Source: Labrenzia sp. 011
GTDB lineage: Bacteria > Pseudomonadota > Alphaproteobacteria > Rhizobiales > Stappiaceae
Assembly: GCF_003075075.1 (NCBI RefSeq)
Contig: NZ_QCYM01000017.1
Coordinates: 30,769 to 94,768, forward strand
DNA: 64,000 nucleotides
Direction of reading: 5' to 3'
Positions 60,485 to 64,000 of the stretch are shown here, one piece after another; the first letter of the stretch is position 1, and every line of letters starts with the position of its first letter. The notes under the pieces are model-generated. The model did not search any database and was not told the DNA's origin. It saw only the letters and a list, made by a program, of their open reading frames with translations. A program made the translations under genes and the position numbers.

Positions 60485-63400
60485 ATGAGTTCCCTGCCCT
60501 CTCCTGGCCCGTTCCGTGCCGAGCCGCTGCGCTATGCGGAGCTGTGCGTAACGTCGAATTTCACCTTCCTGACGGGGGCCTCCCACCCGGAGGAGCTGGT
60601 GACGCGGGCGGCGGCGCTGGGGCTGGAGGCGATCGCCATCACCGACCGCAATTCGCTGGCCGGGGTGGTGCGGGCGTTTTCGGCACTGAAGGAGATCCGG
60701 CGCGCTGCGGCCGAAGAGGGCGTGCCCGTGCGCTCCCATGCGCAGACGGACCCGTCCTCCCGTCAGGTCACGACCGCCGCGCCGCCGCTTGTCCTGCCCG
60801 CGCCACAAGACCCGGCCGGAACCGCAACCGCCGCCACGCCCCGCGATGCCGCGCAATCGGCTCCCCTCAAACTGCCGCGCCTGATCGTCGGGGCACGGCT
60901 GGTGCTGCGGGACAGTCCGGTGGAATGGGTGGCGCTGCCGACCGACCGGGCGGCCTATGAGCGGCTCAGCCGGTTGCTCACCCTCGGCAAACGGCGGGCG
61001 GAAAAAGGCGACTGCCATCTGGAGTTCGCCGACCTTGAGACCGCAGCCAGCGGACTGATCCTGATCGCCCTGCCACGGATGCCCGATCCGGCGGAAGGAC
61101 TTTGTGAGGCGGCTAAGGATCATGTCCGCCGGCTGCGCGAGGCAGTGCCCGGACATGTGTTTCTGGGCGCCGCGCCGCGCTATGACGGTTCGGACCAGGC
61201 ATGGTTCCGCGCCTGCGCCCGGGCCGCCCATGCGCTGGCCGCGCCCATGGTCGCCGTCGGCGACGTGCTGATGCATCATGCCGGGCGGCGGCGGCTGGCC
61301 GACGTGCTGACCTGCCTGCGCGAGGGCTGCACCATCGATGCCATCGGCACCCGCGCCCTGCCCAATGGCGAGCGGCGGCTGAAATCGCCGGCCGACATGG
61401 CCCGGCTCTACCGCCATCACCCGGCGGCGCTGCGGCGCAGCGTCGAGATCGCCACCCGCTGCAGCTTCGACCTCGCGGAGCTGTCCTACGAATATCCGGA
61501 CGAGATCACCGGTGACGAGAGCCCGCAGGAGCGGCTGGAACGGCTGACGCGCGAAGGCCTTGAGCGGCGCTACCCGCAAGGCGTGCCAGCCAGCGCCCAG
61601 GCGCTGGCGGAAAAGGAACTGAAACTGATCGCCAAGCTCAGCTTCGCCGCCTATTTCCTCACCGTGCACGACATCATCCGCTTTGCCCGCAGCCGGCACA
61701 TCCTGTGCCAGGGGCGCGGCTCGGCGGCCAACTCGATCATCTGCTACGCCCTCGGCATCACCGACGTGGGGCCGGAGACCATCACCATGGTCTCCGAACG
61801 ATTCATCTCCGAGCACCGGGGCGAGCCGCCGGACATCGATGTGGATTTCGAGCATGAGCGCCGCGAGGAGGTGATCCAGTATATCTACGAGCGTTACGGC
61901 CGCCACCGGGCGGGGCTGTGCGCCACGGTCATCCATTTCCGCTCGCGCGCGGCGACCCGCGAGGTGGGCAAGGTGATGGGTCTGAACGCCGATGTCACCG
62001 CCGCGCTCACCGGGCAGATCTGGGGCAGCTCGAACAAGGGGCCGGAGGAGGCGCGGGCGAAGGAGATCGGTCTGGACCTGACCAATCCGCGCGTCATCCA
62101 GACCATCGAGCTGATCCGCGAGATCATCGGCTTTCCACGCCATCTCAGCCAGCATGTCGGCGGTTTCGTGATCACCCGGGGGCGTCTCGACGCGCTGTGC
62201 CCGATCGAGAATGCCGCCATGGAAAACCGCACCGTCATCGAATGGGACAAGGACGACATCGATGCCCTCGGCATCCTCAAGGTGGATATCCTCAGCCTCG
62301 GCATGCTGACCTGCATCCGCAAGTGTTTCGACCTCCTGAAGGACCATCACGGCCGGGCGCTGACCCTGGCCAGCGTGCCCCAGCACGACACGCCCACCTA
62401 TGACATGCTGTGCAAGGCCGATGCGGTCGGCGTCTTCCAGGTGGAAAGCCGGGCGCAGATGAACTTCCTGCCACGCATGCGCCCGCGTGAATTCTACGAT
62501 CTGGTCATCGAGGTGGCGATCGTGCGCCCCGGGCCGATCCAGGGCGGCATGGTGCACCCCTACATCAACCGCCGCCAGGGCCGCGAGGCTGTCGTCTTTC
62601 CGTCGAAGGAGCTGGAGGCGGTGCTCGGCAAGACGCTCGGCGTGCCGCTGTTCCAGGAGCAGGCGATGCAGATCGCCGTTGTCGCCGCCGGCTTCACCCC
62701 GTCGGAAGCCGATACATTGCGCCGCTCCATGGCAACCTTCCGGCGCATGGGCACCATTCATCAGCTGAGGGAAAAATTCATCTCCGGCATGCTGGCGCGC
62801 GGTTACCCGCTGGAATTCGCGCAGAACTGCTTCGGCCAGATCGAGGGTTTCGGCGAATACGGCTTTCCGGAAAGTCACGCGGCTGCCTTCGCCATGCTGG
62901 CCTATGTCTCGGCCTATCTGAAATGCCACTTCCCGGCGGAATTCGCCTGCGCCCTGCTCAACTCCCAGCCGATGGGCTTCTACGCCCCGGCACAGATCGT
63001 GCGCGACGCGCGCGATCACCAGGTGGAGGTCCGCCCCGTATGCGTCAACACCAGCTCCTGGGACTGCACGCTGGAGCGACGCGGCGACGGCGCGCTGGCG
63101 CTCAGGCTCGGCTTTCGCCAGATCAAGGGTCTGAGGGAGGAAGACGCCGCCTGGATCGTGGCCGCGCGCGGCAACGGTTATCCGGACCCGGAATCCCTGT
63201 GGCTCAGGACCGGCGTCGCACCGGCGACCCTGGAACGCCTTGCCGAGGCCGACGCCTTCGCCGGCATGGGCCTGAGCCGGCGCGCGGCCCTGTGGCAGGT
63301 CAAGACCATCCGCAGCCCGAAACCGCTGCCTTTGTTCAACGATCCCATCGACGGCGAGGCGATCTTCGAGCCGCAGGTGCAGCTTCCGGCCATGCACCTG

Positions 63401-63931
63401 GGCCAGGAGGTGGTGGAGGACTATCTCTCAACGCGTCTGACCCTGCGCGCCCACCCGATGGAACTGCTGCGCCCGCATATCCCCGGCCTGACCCCGCACG
63501 ACCGGCTGGCCATACTCTCCCCGCGCGAGGCACGCCGGGTCTCCGTCTGCGGCCTCGTCATCACCCGCCAGCGCCCGGGCACGGCCTCGGGCGTCATCTT
63601 TCTGACGCTGGAGGACGAGACCGGCGTTTCCAACGTGGTTGTCTGGCCGAAAATCTACGAACGGTTCCGCCCCACCGTCCTCGGCGGCCGCCTCGTCAAG
63701 GTCACCGGCCGTCTGGAACGCGAGGGCCAGGTCGTGCATCTGATCGCCGACCATATCGAGGATCGCTCCGCCGACCTCTCCCTGCTCGGTCACCCGAACG
63801 GCGACGTGCTGGGACAGACGACGGCCAAGACCGACGACGTGCCGGTGCACATGAAACCGCCCCCAAGGCCCCGGGCGATGCATCCGCGGGACCAGGCGAA
63901 GCGGCTGTTTCCGAGCCGGGATTTTCATTGA
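60485..63931 (+). CDS. dnaE2: Error-prone DNA polymerase III alpha subunit DnaE2 (ImuC)
   Basis: The 1148-residue C-family polymerase has an N-terminal PHP domain (YAELCVTSNFTFLTGASHPEEL) whose first His pair is lost, as usual in DnaE2. The palm carries GRGSAANSIICYALGITDVGP and the catalytic PPDIDVDFEHERREEV. Also present are QHVGGFVITRGRL and the late NSQPMGFYAPAQIV. A clamp motif KPLPLF lies near residue 945, and the C-terminal OB domain reads ASGVIFLTLEDETGVSNVVVWP. It does the lesion-bypass synthesis with ImuA and ImuB. A proline-rich insert of about 50 residues (82-125) follows the PHP start. ATG 60485 is the only good start. Confidence 0.96.
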   Translation: MSSLPSPGPFRAEPLRYAELCVTSNFTFLTGASHPEELVTRAAALGLEAIAITDRNSLAGVVRAFSALKEIRRAAAEEGVPVRSHAQTDPSSRQVTTAAPPLVLPAPQDPAGTATAATPRDAAQSAPLKLPRLIVGARLVLRDSPVEWVALPTDRAAYERLSRLLTLGKRRAEKGDCHLEFADLETAASGLILIALPRMPDPAEGLCEAAKDHVRRLREAVPGHVFLGAAPRYDGSDQAWFRACARAAHALAAPMVAVGDVLMHHAGRRRLADVLTCLREGCTIDAIGTRALPNGERRLKSPADMARLYRHHPAALRRSVEIATRCSFDLAELSYEYPDEITGDESPQERLERLTREGLERRYPQGVPASAQALAEKELKLIAKLSFAAYFLTVHDIIRFARSRHILCQGRGSAANSIICYALGITDVGPETITMVSERFISEHRGEPPDIDVDFEHERREEVIQYIYERYGRHRAGLCATVIHFRSRAATREVGKVMGLNADVTAALTGQIWGSSNKGPEEARAKEIGLDLTNPRVIQTIELIREIIGFPRHLSQHVGGFVITRGRLDALCPIENAAMENRTVIEWDKDDIDALGILKVDILSLGMLTCIRKCFDLLKDHHGRALTLASVPQHDTPTYDMLCKADAVGVFQVESRAQMNFLPRMRPREFYDLVIEVAIVRPGPIQGGMVHPYINRRQGREAVVFPSKELEAVLGKTLGVPLFQEQAMQIAVVAAGFTPSEADTLRRSMATFRRMGTIHQLREKFISGMLARGYPLEFAQNCFGQIEGFGEYGFPESHAAAFAMLAYVSAYLKCHFPAEFACALLNSQPMGFYAPAQIVRDARDHQVEVRPVCVNTSSWDCTLERRGDGALALRLGFRQIKGLREEDAAWIVAARGNGYPDPESLWLRTGVAPATLERLAEADAFAGMGLSRRAALWQVKTIRSPKPLPLFNDPIDGEAIFEPQVQLPAMHLGQEVVEDYLSTRLTLRAHPMELLRPHIPGLTPHDRLAILSPREARRVSVCGLVITRQRPGTASGVIFLTLEDETGVSNVVVWPKIYERFRPTVLGGRLVKVTGRLEREGQVVHLIADHIEDRSADLSLLGHPNGDVLGQTTAKTDDVPVHMKPPPRPRAMHPRDQAKRLFPSRDFH

Positions 63932-64000
63932 GGGGGATTGCCTGTGCAGCAGGCTCGGGCGCATGCCACCCGCGTGACCGATGCACGCCCTGCCACCCCA
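63932..64000. other. Window end after dnaE2
   Basis: Only 69 bp remain, with no gene start or terminator visible. Confidence 0.5.

Noticed and set aside
58899..60488. A 529-codon open frame on the plus strand through the 372-bp repeats
   Set aside because: It exists because the unit length is a multiple of three and lacks stops in this frame; it overlaps the imuB end out of frame, has no ribosome site and other frames are equally open.
60380..63397. A 1005-codon minus-strand open frame opposite dnaE2
   Set aside because: It is a GC-rich antisense shadow of a clearly recognised polymerase gene, low in hydrophobic order and with no domain.

Overview
The window is about 62-65% G+C by eye. It looks like chromosomal DNA of an alphaproteobacterium, most likely a marine or environmental member of Hyphomicrobiales or Rhodobacterales such as Stappiaceae; the exact taxon is inference. 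The signs are the imuA-imuB-dnaE2 mutasome cassette, DUF1150 next to an alphaproteobacterial Hsp20, TRAP and ABC uptake operons under GntR/FCD regulators, ugpBAEC behind a Pho box, and the high-GC codon use. I see no rRNA, tRNA, CRISPR array, phage or transposase gene.

Layout. 0-4.5 kb (minus): a four-gene tripartite efflux operon, ytcA-like / HlyD / FUSC / outer-membrane lipoprotein, equivalent to E. coli ytcA-mdtNOP; the last gene runs off the left edge. 4.6-5.6 kb (minus): an ionotropic-glutamate-receptor-like channel. 6-12.5 kb (minus): GntR regulator, TRAP transporter dctPQM, two TIM-barrel isomerases/epimerases and an aldose 1-epimerase, an uncharacterised sugar or sugar-acid catabolic operon headed by strong dyad operators. 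13-19.1 kb: a purine module, with a guanine/cytosine-type deaminase (minus) divergent from a candidate xanthine (NMT1-type) riboswitch, an NMT1-type ABC importer, an 8-oxoguanine-deaminase-like amidohydrolase and an isopenicillin-N-synthase-like dioxygenase.

19.1-29.3 kb: a divergent L-fucose-type oxidative catabolic locus. The minus arm carries GntR, an aldo/keto reductase, FucU mutarotase and a lactonase. The plus arm carries a UxaA-type dehydratase, an SDR, a CUT2 sugar ABC importer and an FAH-type hydrolase, and closes with a strong terminator. 29.4-31 kb: ada and a small secreted PA-IL-like protein. 31.2-33.6 kb: a large non-coding tandem array of about 310-bp units, a pentanucleotide microsatellite and a REP-like dyad. 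33.6-38.4 kb (minus): panC-panB, then a ThDP enzyme coupled to a CoA-transferase. 38.4-39 kb: more REP-like DNA. 39-43.9 kb: esterase, potassium channel with a C-terminal zinc ribbon, SDR, a 31-codon mini-gene with its own Shine-Dalgarno and terminator, a DUF302 protein and a YeeE/YedE transporter. 44-50.9 kb: TTC38-type TPR protein, OpgC, DUF1150, Hsp20 with a heat-shock promoter, LysR, a possible small ORF, YjbR and an MFS transporter.

51.3-55.6 kb (minus): ugpBAEC with a three-half-site Pho box and a strong terminator. 56.0-56.7 kb (minus): a GT29-like protein. 57-63.9 kb (plus): imuA-imuB and dnaE2, separated by a 3.7-copy, 372-bp tandem repeat. The repeats at 31-33, 38.5-39 and 59-60.5 kb share the same palindromic core, so they are one dispersed family of this genome.
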